A stretch of 59,838 nucleotides of DNA from Treponema sp. (GCA_024402535.1 JAKSTN010000016.1:1-59838), one strand, 5' to 3'. Positions 51,358 to 59,802 are shown, counted from the first letter of the stretch. Translations and numbers: made by a program. The notes: generated from the letters alone by a model not told the origin.

Positions 51358-52496
51358 GATTCTTCAGGAATGTTGCCGAGCAGAAGTTCGGCAGCTTCTA
51401 AAAGTCCAAGTTTACAGATTGTACTTCTGTTACGTCCGTGCTGTTTTGAAAAGTAAAGAGCATCGTCGGCTTTCTTGAAAATGTAAGTTGGTGTCATTCC
51501 TTTTTTATTATCGATAAGGAATGCGCCAATACTTGCTGTGATTTTCAAAGGAACAGCTTTTTCAATCAACTCGATTTTTTCGATTTCTTTTCTAATTCGT
51601 TCACAAACTTCAAATACGTAGTCTGGATCACATTCAGTTAACAGAACAGAAAATTCTTCTCCACCGAAACGTGCAACACAGTCATTGTCGCGAACTGTTT
51701 TCTTTAATGTTTCAGCCAGAGCGATAAGAACCTTATCACCACAAAGATGCCCGTAAGTATCATTGAAGTGCTTGAAGAAGTCGATGTCTATAATCATCAT
51801 GGCGGCTGTACGGTTATAACGGCGACATGTAGAAATACATTCTTCTACGCGAGTTTTGAAATAATCGTAAGTGTACAGCCCTGTTTTTGGTTCTGTAATT
51901 GAAACTTCGTAGTGAAGACCGTTCTGCATTGTAACTGCAAGAACAGAAAATATTCGGTGAATGTAAGAAAGTTCAGAAAATGAATAAGACTGTTCTGTAG
52001 CTTTTTCTGAAAGAAGAACAATTGAGAAAACACCACCAATACCGAAAAGCGGAATGATGTATTTTGGATTTAAATCCAGAAGATCCTGAGGAATCTGGTC
52101 TGTAATAAAATCTTTAACGCTTTCAAAAGGGTGTGCAAATCCGTTGGTTGAAGTAATATTCAAAGCTTCAAAGTAAGCTTTAAGAATCTTGAAATTGCGT
52201 TCTGAAAGGCGCTTTTCTGAAGGCTTAAGGTTTGTGTAGAAATACTGGCGAAGAGCGCCTCCACGCGGAGGTTGAACAAAGAAACACATTGACTGAGGAA
52301 TAAAATAGTTATTCAGCATTTTAACCAGATATGTAATCATGGTCTCAACATGCGTATAAGAGACGAGATGTGCAATGTCTTCAATAGCTCTGTTCAAATC
52401 ACGGTTTTCCTGCTTAAGGTCTTCTACGCGATAAAGAAGCCCTGAGTTCTGAAAATCGTTATATTGATCAAGAATACTAGGTTTTGCTTCAGCCAT
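51354..52496 (-). CDS. Diguanylate cyclase (GGDEF) with N-terminal GAF-like region
   Basis: A 380-residue cytoplasmic protein. A short coiled coil (VEDLKQENRDLNRAIEDIAH) precedes a GAF-like sensory region (about 50-200). The GGDEF domain (about 205-370) has DIDFFKHFNDTYGHLCGDKV, active-site ARFGGEEF and ITASIGAF. The allosteric product site RxxD (RDND) sits five residues before GGEEF, so feedback inhibition is expected. It makes c-di-GMP from GTP. Monocistronic, convergent with the glycerol operon; opposite in activity to the EAL protein at 44612. Confidence 0.93.
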   Translation of the reverse strand: MAEAKPSILDQYNDFQNSGLLYRVEDLKQENRDLNRAIEDIAHLVSYTHVETMITYLVKMLNNYFIPQSMCFFVQPPRGGALRQYFYTNLKPSEKRLSERNFKILKAYFEALNITSTNGFAHPFESVKDFITDQIPQDLLDLNPKYIIPLFGIGGVFSIVLLSEKATEQSYSFSELSYIHRIFSVLAVTMQNGLHYEVSITEPKTGLYTYDYFKTRVEECISTCRRYNRTAAMMIIDIDFFKHFNDTYGHLCGDKVLIALAETLKKTVRDNDCVARFGGEEFSVLLTECDPDYVFEVCERIRKEIEKIELIEKAVPLKITASIGAFLIDNKKGMTPTYIFKKADDALYFSKQHGRNRSTICKLGLLEAAELLLGNIPEES

Positions 52497-52574
52497 ATTA
52501 CATAATTATAATACAGAATCTTTAAAATGTCCAAAAAATCCAATTTAAAATAAAAAAAAATTATTGTATCTATA

Positions 52575-52604
52575 TTGACTAGTTAGTCCGATTTTTGATA
52601 TAGT
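52575..52604 (+). promoter_or_regulatory. Promoter of tRNA-Val
   Basis: TTGACT (52575-52580), an 18-bp spacer and TATAGT (52599-52604), followed 25 bp later by the tRNA. Confidence 0.7.
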
Positions 52605-52628
52605 AATAATATTCCTAGTGAATATTTC

Positions 52629-52702
52629 GGGCAGTTAGCTCAGCTGGTACGAGCGTCTGGTTTACACCCAGAATGTCGGGAGTTCGATCCTCTCACTGCC
52701 CA
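52629..52702 (+). tRNA. tRNA-Val (anticodon TAC)
   Basis: Full cloverleaf of 74 nt: acceptor GGGCAGT/ACTGCCC with discriminator A, D arm AGCTCAGCTGGTACGAGC, anticodon stem-loop TCTGG-TTTACAC-CCAGA giving TAC, and T arm GGGAG-TTCGATC-CTCTC. CCA is not encoded (the acceptor is followed by CTTT), so it is added after transcription. A promoter lies upstream and a terminator follows. Confidence 0.96.
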
Positions 52703-52707
52703 CTTTC

Positions 52708-52738
52708 AAGACTTCCTTTTTAGGAAGTCTTTTTTTTT
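52708..52738 (+). terminator. Intrinsic terminator of tRNA-Val
   Basis: AAGACTTCC (52708-52716), a six-base loop, GGAAGTCTT (52723-52731) and a T-run. Confidence 0.92.
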
Positions 52739-52886
52739 GTCCATAGAAGGATATTGCATGGAGAAAATAAATAGAAAATCTGCATTTTAGTAAACGATAC
52801 CTGTACAGGCAGACACAGGTCCTGTTTTGTTCAAAAAACTCCATATATATAGTGAGAAATTTTAAAAAATGAAACAGGAGCTCACT

Positions 52887-53549
52887 ATGATGGAAAATCA
52901 TTTGATTGACTGGAAGAAAATCACAATCACAAATAATTTTATGTTCTGCACGGTAATGCGTGATGAAGAAATTTGCAGAGAATTTCTTGAGACTATGCTG
53001 CATATAAAAATTGACCGCCTGATTTATGTAAAGTCAGAGGACGCCATAGGAAATGATATTCTTGGAAAAGGAATACGGCTTGATGTTCACGTGAAGGATT
53101 CGGACCGGGAGTTTGATCTTGAAATGCAGATGACCGACACTCAGGAGCTGCCGCTTAGGGCAAGGTTTTATCATTCGCTTCTGGATGCCGATGCGCTGGA
53201 CAAAAGTTACACTGTGTTTTTTAACTTCGGAGCCTGGGAAAAAGTTGGTGACGACAAAATAAAAAATGTGTTAAAATATTTTCAGGACGGAACTGTGGAA
53301 TCGGCTCTTACTGAAAAGATAAATTCTATGGTGACCCATAACCGCTACAAACGAGAGTGGAGGGAAAGATTCATGACATACGAACAGGACATGGCTGTAA
53401 GAGAAAAATACTGGTATAAAGAAGGAGCGGCCGCTCAGAAAGCCGAAGATGAAAAGATAATACAGGAAATTGTCCAGGAAAAGGATTTAGAATTACAAAA
53501 ACAGGCTGCAGAAATTGCAAGATTGAAAGCTCTGCTTGAAAATAAATAG
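52887..53549 (+). CDS. Rpn/PD-(D/E)XK-family nuclease or transposase, internally shortened
   Basis: A 220-residue protein of the recombination-promoting-nuclease (PDDEXK transposase) family: ITITNNFMFCTVMRDEEICR, then the nuclease core IRLDVHVKDSDREFDLEMQM with catalytic Asp and Glu-x-Gln, YHSLLDADALDKSY and the C-terminal RERFMTYEQDMAVREK, followed by a coiled coil. Members usually have an extra stretch of several dozen residues after DALD; here it is missing, so DALDK joins SYTVFFNFGAWEK. It may be a degraded copy although the frame is open. Start chosen at the ATG at 52887 (6 bp after AGGAG); an ATG at 52869 lies upstream of that site. Preceded by no terminal repeats that I could find. Confidence 0.78.
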   Translation: MMENHLIDWKKITITNNFMFCTVMRDEEICREFLETMLHIKIDRLIYVKSEDAIGNDILGKGIRLDVHVKDSDREFDLEMQMTDTQELPLRARFYHSLLDADALDKSYTVFFNFGAWEKVGDDKIKNVLKYFQDGTVESALTEKINSMVTHNRYKREWRERFMTYEQDMAVREKYWYKEGAAAQKAEDEKIIQEIVQEKDLELQKQAAEIARLKALLENK

Positions 53550-53571
53550 GAATTCTAACCCGGATAGGAGC

Positions 53572-53590
53572 GGCGCCGAAGGCGTTCAAA
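53572..53590. repeat. GC-rich GCCGAAGGC hairpin
   Basis: GCGGCGCCGAAGGCG lies between the Rpn-type gene and its terminator. The core matches the palindrome in dciA (12720) and in the 28585-28734 element. Confidence 0.55.
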
Positions 53591-53594
53591 AAAA

Positions 53595-53640
53595 AAGCTG
53601 TCTTATTGTGAAAAGTTTTCACAAGTAAGACAGCTTTTTT
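53595..53640. terminator. Long bidirectional terminator
   Basis: AAGCTGTCTTATTGTGAAAA pairs with TTTTCACAAGTAAGACAGCTT, with one bulged base, giving a stem of about 20 bp. It is flanked by A-runs and T-runs on both sides and separates the Rpn-type gene from the convergent UPF0210 gene. Confidence 0.88.
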
Positions 53641-53685
53641 TGAATGAGCGTTAGTGAACCGCGGATAGCCGGAATAGTTCCAAAT

Positions 53686-55047
53686 CTAGTTTCTAAAGCT
53701 ATGGATAGGAGCTGGGATGCGGCCGCCACGGTTGATGAAGTCTGCACAACCGAACTGGCTAACTTTCATACAAGGCATTCCACCAAGAAGTCCGCCGAAT
53801 TCAACCCAGTCGCCTTCTTTTTTGCCAGGAGCTGGAATAATGCGAACGGCAGTTGTTTTTGAGTTTACCATACCGATTGCGAATTCGTCGGCCATAATTC
53901 CGGAAATTGTTGTGGCAGGGGTGTCGCCAGGAATAGCAATCATGTCCAGTCCTACGGAACAAACTGTTGTCATGGCTTCCAGTTTTTCAAGGCAGATGGA
54001 ACCTGTGTTTACAGCGTTGATCATACCTTCGTCTTCTGAAACCGGAATGAAAGCGCCTGAAAGGCCGCCAACGTTTGTTGAAGCCATAACACCGCCTTTC
54101 TTAACCATATCTGTAAGCATTGCCAGGGCTGCTGTAGTTCCAGGACCACCACAGCCTTCTATACCCATTTCTTCGATAATGCGGGCAACTGAGTCACCAA
54201 CAGCTGGAGTAGGAGCCAGAGAAAGGTCCAGGATACCGAAGTCTACGCCAAGGCGTTTTGCAGCTTCGGAACCAACCAGCTGACCCATACGGGTGATTTT
54301 GAATGCCATTTTTTTGATACCATCGGCCAGTTCATTGATTGGGCGGCCTTTGTATTCACGGGCAGCGGCAAGAATAACGCCAGGGCCTGAAACACCAACG
54401 TTGATTACTGTGTCGGCTTCTCCAGGACCGTGGAAAGCACCAGCCATGAACGGATTGTCCTCTGGAGCGTTACAGAAAACTACCAGTTTTGCACAACCGT
54501 TTACATCGCGGTCTTTTGAAACTTCTGCAGTCTGCTTGATAACATCACCCATGATTTTTACGGCGTCCATGTTGATTCCCGATTTTGTAGAACCAACGTT
54601 TACGCTTGAACAAACATTGTTTGTAACGGCAAGGGCTTCCGGAATAGAGTTCATAAGAATGCGATCAGCAGGTGTGATACCTTTCTGAACCAGGGCACTG
54701 AAGCCGCCAAGGAAGTTTACGCCAAGTTCCTGAGCACAGCGGTCCAGTGTTTTTGCGTATTCAACATAACTTGTAGCATTTGAAGCACCGGCTACCAGGG
54801 CGATTGGTGTAACGGAAATACGTTTGTTGATGATAGGTACACCGAATTCCTTTTCAATATCCTGACCGGTTTTTACAAGGTTTCCGGCCTTCTTCATAAT
54901 TTTGTCGTAGATTTTATCGCATGCGCGTTTAGCATCTGAGTCGGCGCAGTCCAGAAGGGAAATACCCATTGTGATACAGCGGACGTCCAGTTTATGGCGC
55001 AGGAACATATTCAATGTTTCTTCAATTTCTGTTGGTGAAAAGATCAT
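53686..55047 (-). CDS. UPF0210/PFL-family protein
   Basis: The 453-residue soluble protein matches the UPF0210 family throughout: [17 protein letters not shown] near residue 22, [20 protein letters not shown] near 85, [20 protein letters not shown] near 120, [18 protein letters not shown] near 150, ISGPGV-like [12 protein letters not shown] near 235 and the C-terminal [15 protein letters not shown]. Function is unknown; some relatives are linked to amino-acid binding. The family is usually encoded beside a small ACT-domain protein (UPF0237); none is visible within 500 bp on either side, which is unusual. Confidence 0.93.
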   Translation of the reverse strand: MIFSPTEIEETLNMFLRHKLDVRCITMGISLLDCADSDAKRACDKIYDKIMKKAGNLVKTGQDIEKEFGVPIINKRISVTPIALVAGASNATSYVEYAKTLDRCAQELGVNFLGGFSALVQKGITPADRILMNSIPEALAVTNNVCSSVNVGSTKSGINMDAVKIMGDVIKQTAEVSKDRDVNGCAKLVVFCNAPEDNPFMAGAFHGPGEADTVINVGVSGPGVILAAAREYKGRPINELADGIKKMAFKITRMGQLVGSEAAKRLGVDFGILDLSLAPTPAVGDSVARIIEEMGIEGCGGPGTTAALAMLTDMVKKGGVMASTNVGGLSGAFIPVSEDEGMINAVNTGSICLEKLEAMTTVCSVGLDMIAIPGDTPATTISGIMADEFAIGMVNSKTTAVRIIPAPGKKEGDWVEFGGLLGGMPCMKVSQFGCADFINRGGRIPAPIHSFRN

Positions 55048-55137
55048 ATGAACTCCAAAAAACTAAATAATATTTAATAATAATGAAAAAAAGCGATTTT
55101 TACTAGAAAGGGGGATATTTCAGTGTATAATTAATGT

Positions 55138-56037
55138 ATGAGTCTTGTATCATTTATTTTTAAGAAGAATTGTAAAAAGTCTGACACAAAGCGTGACGCA
55201 AATCTTGTTGCGCCTGAAAATGTTACAGCAGTAAAAGATATTCCTTATGCTGCCGGCGGAAAATATAACCTTCTGGATGTTTACTATCCAAAAGGAATTT
55301 CTGAAAAACTGCCTGTGATTGTGAGCATTCATGGCGGCGGTTATGTTTACGGCACAAAAGAAGTGTACTTCCATTACGGGATGTATCTGGCAAGCCTGGG
55401 TTTCACGGTTGTGAACTTTAACTATCACCTGGCACCGCGCTTTAAGTTTCCGTCACAGCTTGGAGAAATTAATACTGTATTTGAATGGATTTCAAAGAAT
55501 GCTGAACAGTATTACATGGATACAAACAATGTTTTTGTAGTAGGAGATTCTGCCGGCGCTCAGTTGAACAGCCATTATGCCGCAATTTATTCAAATCCGG
55601 AATTTGCAAAACTTTTCGATTTCAAAGTTCCACGGGACGAAATTAAAATCCGTGCCGTAGCCTTGAACTGCGGTCTTTACGCCCTTGAAGCAGTAAGTTC
55701 AGGTGGAAGCGTTTTGAATACAAATCAGCTTCAGATTGATTATCTTGGAAAAAAACTGACACCGGAAAAAATCAAAATGCTGGATGTTCTTGGAAACATC
55801 ACCTCAGATTTCCCTCCAAGCTTTGTTATGACTGCAGAATATGATTTCTTAAAACAGAATGCCCAACCTATGGCAGATTTCTTAAAGTCTAAAGGCGTAG
55901 AAAATGAATGTCATCTTTATGGAAAAGAAGACCAGAATTATATGGCTCACGTTTTCCATGTAAACATGAACCTGGAAGAAGCAAAAGTCTGCAATCAGGA
56001 TGAAACAGCCTTTTTCCGCCGTTTTTTAGTTAAATAA
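55138..56037 (+). CDS. Alpha/beta hydrolase (esterase/lipase, HSL-type)
   Basis: A 299-residue cytoplasmic protein with the alpha/beta-hydrolase fold: oxyanion-hole HGGGYVYG near residue 63, nucleophile elbow VVGDSAGAQLN near 140, the acid in EYDFLKQNAQ near 240 and the catalytic His in MAHVFHVN near 278. HGGG plus GDSAG places it in the HSL/BD-FAE-like esterases. The N-terminus is basic without a signal peptide. Substrate unknown; short acyl or feruloyl esters are typical. Monocistronic. Confidence 0.88.
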   Translation: MSLVSFIFKKNCKKSDTKRDANLVAPENVTAVKDIPYAAGGKYNLLDVYYPKGISEKLPVIVSIHGGGYVYGTKEVYFHYGMYLASLGFTVVNFNYHLAPRFKFPSQLGEINTVFEWISKNAEQYYMDTNNVFVVGDSAGAQLNSHYAAIYSNPEFAKLFDFKVPRDEIKIRAVALNCGLYALEAVSSGGSVLNTNQLQIDYLGKKLTPEKIKMLDVLGNITSDFPPSFVMTAEYDFLKQNAQPMADFLKSKGVENECHLYGKEDQNYMAHVFHVNMNLEEAKVCNQDETAFFRRFLVK

Positions 56038-56144
56038 ATCAAATTTTTAAGTTTATCGTATTAATATTTCAACTCTTTTCTCAATGTCTGATTTCTTTTA
56101 CGGGGATATTATTATTTGTGGAAAAAATTTCTCAGGAGGAAATT

Positions 56145-57551
56145 ATGAAAAAAGAGATAGTAGCAGCAGGCTTTGTTTTGATTGTGGTTTCAGGTCTTTG
56201 CGCAGCACCAAAAGTTTCTAAGGAAACCAAAGCAAAAATGAAAGAACTTTCAAAAAAATATGAAAAACTTGGATATGAAATTCAGAAAGATTCTAAGACA
56301 AAAAAAGTTTATGACTTTGGCGGAGCTAAACTGGTAATAGCAGACTGGTGGTCAAATCCTAACGGACGCCTTACAGAAAAACCAAAATCGCCGGTGGAAG
56401 AAGATACAAATTCATTCCGTCAGTGGCTTAATTATACTTATAACATGGACACAGATCAGGCAGGGTTAGGCGGCTGGGGAAGTCATCCTCAGACAGTTGC
56501 AAACTTCTGTATTACTGGTGGTGATGAAGATTATGTTTTTATTGTAGACGGCCGTTCAATTTCTGCAGGACTTAAAGCAAATCTTTTCTGGGATCTGAAA
56601 AAGCTTGAGAGTGTAGACTGGTCAAATAAAAAATGGCTTCCTGGTGTAACAGAAAAAATGAGTAAAAATGGCGGTGTTTATGGATGTGCTCCAACTTATC
56701 ATCCGGAACCCAAAACAGGAATGTTCTTTAATAAACGTCTTCTTAAGGAAGCAAATATTAATCCTGAATCTGTTTACGACATGCAGGCCGATGGCACATG
56801 GACATGGGAAACTTTTGAAAAACTTCTGAAAGCAACAACACGTGATATTGATAATGACGGCGTTCTTGATGTATTTGGAATGGCAAATGTTTCTGATCAG
56901 TTCTGTGGAGCAGCCGTAATGTCAAACGGTTCAGCTTTTATTGGAAAAGATCCTGCTTCAGGAAAATATATTAATATGCTTGGGGAAGAAGCAACTCTCG
57001 AAGCTTTGAACTGGTGTGCACAGATGCAGCAGTCTTATGAAATGCCTTACCCAGAAGGAGCAAACTGGGACTGGTGGTTTGCCGCATTCAAAAACGGTCA
57101 GACTTGTTTTATGGTTAATGCTCAGTATTACTGCAATAATCTTGAAGACATGGTAGATGACTGGGGATATGTGTGCTTCCCTGCCGGTCCACGTGGAGAC
57201 GGAAAATATCGCTGTGGTCAGGATGAAAATACTTACGTAATTCCGGCATGTTACGATAAAGCCCGCGCAGAAAAAATAGTAAAAATGCTGGACCTGTGGT
57301 CAGACCTGGTTCCAGGTTATTCAGAAGATTCATGGAAAGAAGATTATTATCCACGTTTCCGTGATGAACGTGCCGTTGATGAAACTCTTGTGTTCATGGC
57401 AAAAAATGGAAAAACTGATTATGCAAATCTTGTTTCAGGGCTTTCTTTCTCATTCATTCCAAATGTATACGGCGGCTGGGTAACTCCTCAGCAGGCTTAT
57501 GAAGAAGTTCGCAACAGCTGGGATGCTATGATAAAAGAACAGAATAAATAA
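56145..57551 (+). CDS. ABC-type solute-binding protein, orphan (sugar-binding type)
   Basis: A 468-residue periplasmic protein with signal peptide KKEIVAAGFVLIVVSGLCAA (type I, no lipobox). Family-1 solute-binding landmarks follow: LVIADWWSNPNGRLTEKP, YAPTYHPEP-like GVYGCAPTYHPEPKTGMFFN, GTWTWETFEKLLKAT and FMVNAQYY. The loop DIDNDGVLDVFGM resembles a calcium-binding EF-hand loop. I chose the ATG at 56145, 5 bp after AGGAGG; a start 9 codons upstream would include the ribosome site. No permease or ATPase gene is adjacent, so its transporter must be elsewhere or it acts as a sensor. Confidence 0.85.
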   Translation: MKKEIVAAGFVLIVVSGLCAAPKVSKETKAKMKELSKKYEKLGYEIQKDSKTKKVYDFGGAKLVIADWWSNPNGRLTEKPKSPVEEDTNSFRQWLNYTYNMDTDQAGLGGWGSHPQTVANFCITGGDEDYVFIVDGRSISAGLKANLFWDLKKLESVDWSNKKWLPGVTEKMSKNGGVYGCAPTYHPEPKTGMFFNKRLLKEANINPESVYDMQADGTWTWETFEKLLKATTRDIDNDGVLDVFGMANVSDQFCGAAVMSNGSAFIGKDPASGKYINMLGEEATLEALNWCAQMQQSYEMPYPEGANWDWWFAAFKNGQTCFMVNAQYYCNNLEDMVDDWGYVCFPAGPRGDGKYRCGQDENTYVIPACYDKARAEKIVKMLDLWSDLVPGYSEDSWKEDYYPRFRDERAVDETLVFMAKNGKTDYANLVSGLSFSFIPNVYGGWVTPQQAYEEVRNSWDAMIKEQNK

Positions 57552-57601
57552 AGAGATGTACACTATTTGACATTTTGGAGATTAGCGATAAAATCTGATT
57601 T

Positions 57602-58135
57602 ATGGCAAAAGAAGATTTAGAAAAGGCAAAACAAAGCGTCGCAGAGACAGTGACAAAGATCAATACGATTGATGCAAAAATTGCAGAGTTTCAGGAACAG
57701 TACAAGAAGCTTCTGGAAATGCGACGTCGCGGTATTCTGTTTTGTGCCCAGACACTGAAACCTTTGAATGACGAAGGCCGCGACCAGTGTCTTGAAGGAA
57801 CGGATGAAAAAATAATTGATGAAATCCGTGCCAACATGTTTATGTTCAACGACCTGGCACTTTTGGACAAGCGTGATCTGCAGAAAATCCTTTTTAAATG
57901 TTCTACAGACGATCTGGCTTTTGCCGTAAAACTTTTAGACAACACTCCTGTAAAAAAAGCAATTTTTTCAAATGTGTCTAAAAATAATCTTCAGATGATT
58001 CGGGAAAAAGAAACTTCTCTGGGCGAACCTGAAACCGTGGATAAACGGGAAGTAATGGCCGCCCAGAGAAAGATTATAGACCTTGCCCTTCAGATGGAAA
58101 AGGCAGGCGAGATTGTGTTCCCTGAAGGGGTTTAG
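57602..58135 (+). CDS. Stand-alone FliG C-terminal-domain protein with coiled coil
   Basis: The 177-residue soluble protein starts with a coiled coil (about 5-45; DLEKAKQSVAETVTKINTID). Residues 75-175 match the C-terminal motor domain of flagellar FliG: IRANMFMFNDLALLDKRDLQ, DDLAFAVKLLDN, IFSNVSKNNLQMIREKE and AAQRKIIDLALQMEKAGEIV correspond to family IRxxMFxFEDLxxLDDRSxQ, DLAxALK, IFxNMSxRAAxMLxEE and AQxxIVxxxRxLExxGEIV. The two N-terminal FliG domains, needed for assembly on FliF and FliM, are missing and replaced by the coiled coil. It may touch the stator-facing side of the flagellar motor, or be unrelated in function. It ends in a terminator that covers its own stop codon. Confidence 0.78.
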   Translation: MAKEDLEKAKQSVAETVTKINTIDAKIAEFQEQYKKLLEMRRRGILFCAQTLKPLNDEGRDQCLEGTDEKIIDEIRANMFMFNDLALLDKRDLQKILFKCSTDDLAFAVKLLDNTPVKKAIFSNVSKNNLQMIREKETSLGEPETVDKREVMAAQRKIIDLALQMEKAGEIVFPEGV

Positions 58136-58148
58136 GCTTCAGGGTTTT
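58120..58148. terminator. Terminator between convergent FliG-like and SPFH genes
   Basis: CCCTGAAG (58120-58127) pairs with CTTCAGGG (58137-58144) and is followed by TTTT. The plus-strand stop codon lies in the loop. The T-run is short, so strength is uncertain. Confidence 0.55.
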
Positions 58149-58153
58149 AAGGT

Positions 58154-59203
58154 TTATCTCTTCATCAGGTCACCAAGACCGAGTGACTGCAGAGAGTCAG
58201 AATTGATTACGAAAGTTGTTGCCTGTCCGCCAGGAACCGAAGTACCTTTTTCGGCAGCGATTTTAATGGCGGATGCCTGAGCTTCGGCCAGGATTCTTGA
58301 GTTTTCAATTTCCTGCTGCTGCTTCAGAACATTCATTGTAGAAGCTTTAAGGTTAGCCTTATCGCGTTCTTTCTTTGCATCAACCAGTTCAACAGCGGCT
58401 TTTGCTTCAGCCTTTGCAATATCAATTTCCTTCTGTTTAAGAGTTACTTTCAGCTCTTCATCTTTTGCGCGCTGTGTAGCCTGAGCATTTACCAGTTTTG
58501 AAATACTGTCTTCAATAGCTTTGTCATCCCAGTAAATTCCGTCGTAGGCTGTAAGCGATTCAATTGTGATACCACGCTCTTTGAAATATTCCTTTGCTTC
58601 AACAACAACATCATTAATAATTCTGTCTTTGTTTTCAGAAACTTCCATATAGCTTAAAGCATGGAAGCGTTCGTTCATCTGACCAACAATCCATTTGTTA
58701 ATGTTTGTATCGATTACTTCCTGAAGTCTTTTGCTTGGTGAATAGTTGTACAGATATTTTGCACAGTCTTCAGCAGTAATTTTAATGTTGTAAGCCATTG
58801 GAATCTGGAAGCCTGAACTTTCTTTTGTTTCCAGTTTGATTGAAGTATTAGAGTTTGGTTCCCAAACGCCGGAAATTGGTGTGCGGGAAACTTTAATTAC
58901 TTTTACTGTATCAACATAATGTCCGGAACGAACCCAGCGGCCTGTCTTAATCCATTTGTGAGGAATCTGGAAAAGCTTATCCTGAACCATGTGTTCCTGA
59001 TAGTATTTTTCAGAATCGATTTTTACCTGATCTTCTGTTTTTGTTCCGTTGTCAGAGAACAGAGGAATAAGGAAAGCAGTTTCGTTTGATTCAACTTCTG
59101 CAAATGTTGGTTTGTCATAAGGACGGATGCAGAACAGGAAAACCAGAAAGAATACAATTACAATGCCAATAAGGCCGGCTACAATTTTTGATGTTTTATT
59201 CAT
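58154..59203 (-). CDS. SPFH/Band 7 (prohibitin-like) membrane protein
   Basis: The 349-residue protein has one N-terminal membrane helix (IVAGLIGIVIVFFLVFLFCI), an SPFH domain (about 30-230) and a long alpha-helical coiled coil (about 230-310; AKDEELKVTLKQKEIDIAKA, then EAKAAVELVDAKKERDKANL). It ends in a short Gly-rich tail. SPFH proteins form large oligomers in bacterial membrane microdomains and scaffold proteases or other complexes. It forms a two-gene unit with the small membrane protein 2 bp upstream (59206-59535). Confidence 0.86.
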   Translation of the reverse strand: MNKTSKIVAGLIGIVIVFFLVFLFCIRPYDKPTFAEVESNETAFLIPLFSDNGTKTEDQVKIDSEKYYQEHMVQDKLFQIPHKWIKTGRWVRSGHYVDTVKVIKVSRTPISGVWEPNSNTSIKLETKESSGFQIPMAYNIKITAEDCAKYLYNYSPSKRLQEVIDTNINKWIVGQMNERFHALSYMEVSENKDRIINDVVVEAKEYFKERGITIESLTAYDGIYWDDKAIEDSISKLVNAQATQRAKDEELKVTLKQKEIDIAKAEAKAAVELVDAKKERDKANLKASTMNVLKQQQEIENSRILAEAQASAIKIAAEKGTSVPGGQATTFVINSDSLQSLGLGDLMKR

Positions 59204-59205
59204 TT

Positions 59206-59535
59206 TTACTCTCCTTTATTGTCAGATTCAATTTTTCTGACTTCTTTATTTTCATTCTTTGGAAGATTTCTGTTCAGAATCGTAATTCCTAAAAGAATCA
59301 TAAGAATGCCGATAATCACCTTGCAGACGTTAATAATAACAATTCCGGTTTTCATGGCAGATTTAATCCCCATCATGTCAGAATAGTTTGCAGCATCTGC
59401 AGCCTGCTGCAGTAAAAGCTGTGTGTTGATTGCATCGAATCTGTTTTCCAGATAAATCCCCAGCGGAATCAACAGAACGAAAATTACAGAAAGTACAATC
59501 ACTAAGACTGCCGATCTTTTAGTAAGTTTGTCCAT
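59206..59535 (-). CDS. Small two-helix membrane protein of unknown function
   Basis: A 109-residue protein with helices at about 10-28 (AVLVIVLSVIFVLLIPLGIY) and 65-88 (GIVIINVCKVIIGILMILLG), a periplasmic loop between them and a charged C-terminal tail. No domain is recognised. It sits 2 bp upstream of the SPFH gene, so it is likely a partner in the same membrane assembly, in the way NfeD-type proteins are; it has no NfeD sequence motif. Confidence 0.75.
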   Translation of the reverse strand: MDKLTKRSAVLVIVLSVIFVLLIPLGIYLENRFDAINTQLLLQQAADAANYSDMMGIKSAMKTGIVIINVCKVIIGILMILLGITILNRNLPKNENKEVRKIESDNKGE

Positions 59536-59665
59536 CAGTTACCTCCTGAACTTTACTTGATACTTGAAACTTAAAGCAAATGCCTCAAATAGGCAATAAA
59601 AAACTTTCCGTATATACCAAGGTATAAAAAGCTTCCCCCTGATGGAAGGTTTTGAGGTTAAATAA

Positions 59666-59790
59666 AAAAAGGGATGCCCCAAAAGAATAAATACCATGTC
59701 ATTCTGAACTCGTTTCAGAATCTCAAACACTATAATTAGTGTAGATGCTGAACCAAGTTCAGCATGACAGGACTTATTGGGCAGCCCTTT
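59666..59790. repeat. Composite hairpin containing two dispersed palindromes
   Basis: Outer arms AAAAGGGATGCCCCAA and TTGGGCAGCCCTTT enclose two members of the CTGAA palindrome family, at 59698-59724 (arms TCTGAA/TTCAGA) and 59744-59768 (arms GCTGAA/TTCAGC). The same outer arms without the first inner copy occur at 6713-6770. The element lies upstream of the small membrane-protein gene. Confidence 0.68.
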
Positions 59791-59802
59791 GTATTAATCA
59801 TA

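Noticed and set aside
53089..53101. Extra parS site in the Rpn-type gene (TGTTCACGTGAAG)
   Set aside because: It lacks one base of the left arm and does not match the right arm, so it is not a parS.
53717..54688. Two plus-strand frames opposite the UPF0210 gene
   Set aside because: Ser/Pro-rich shadows of a conserved gene.
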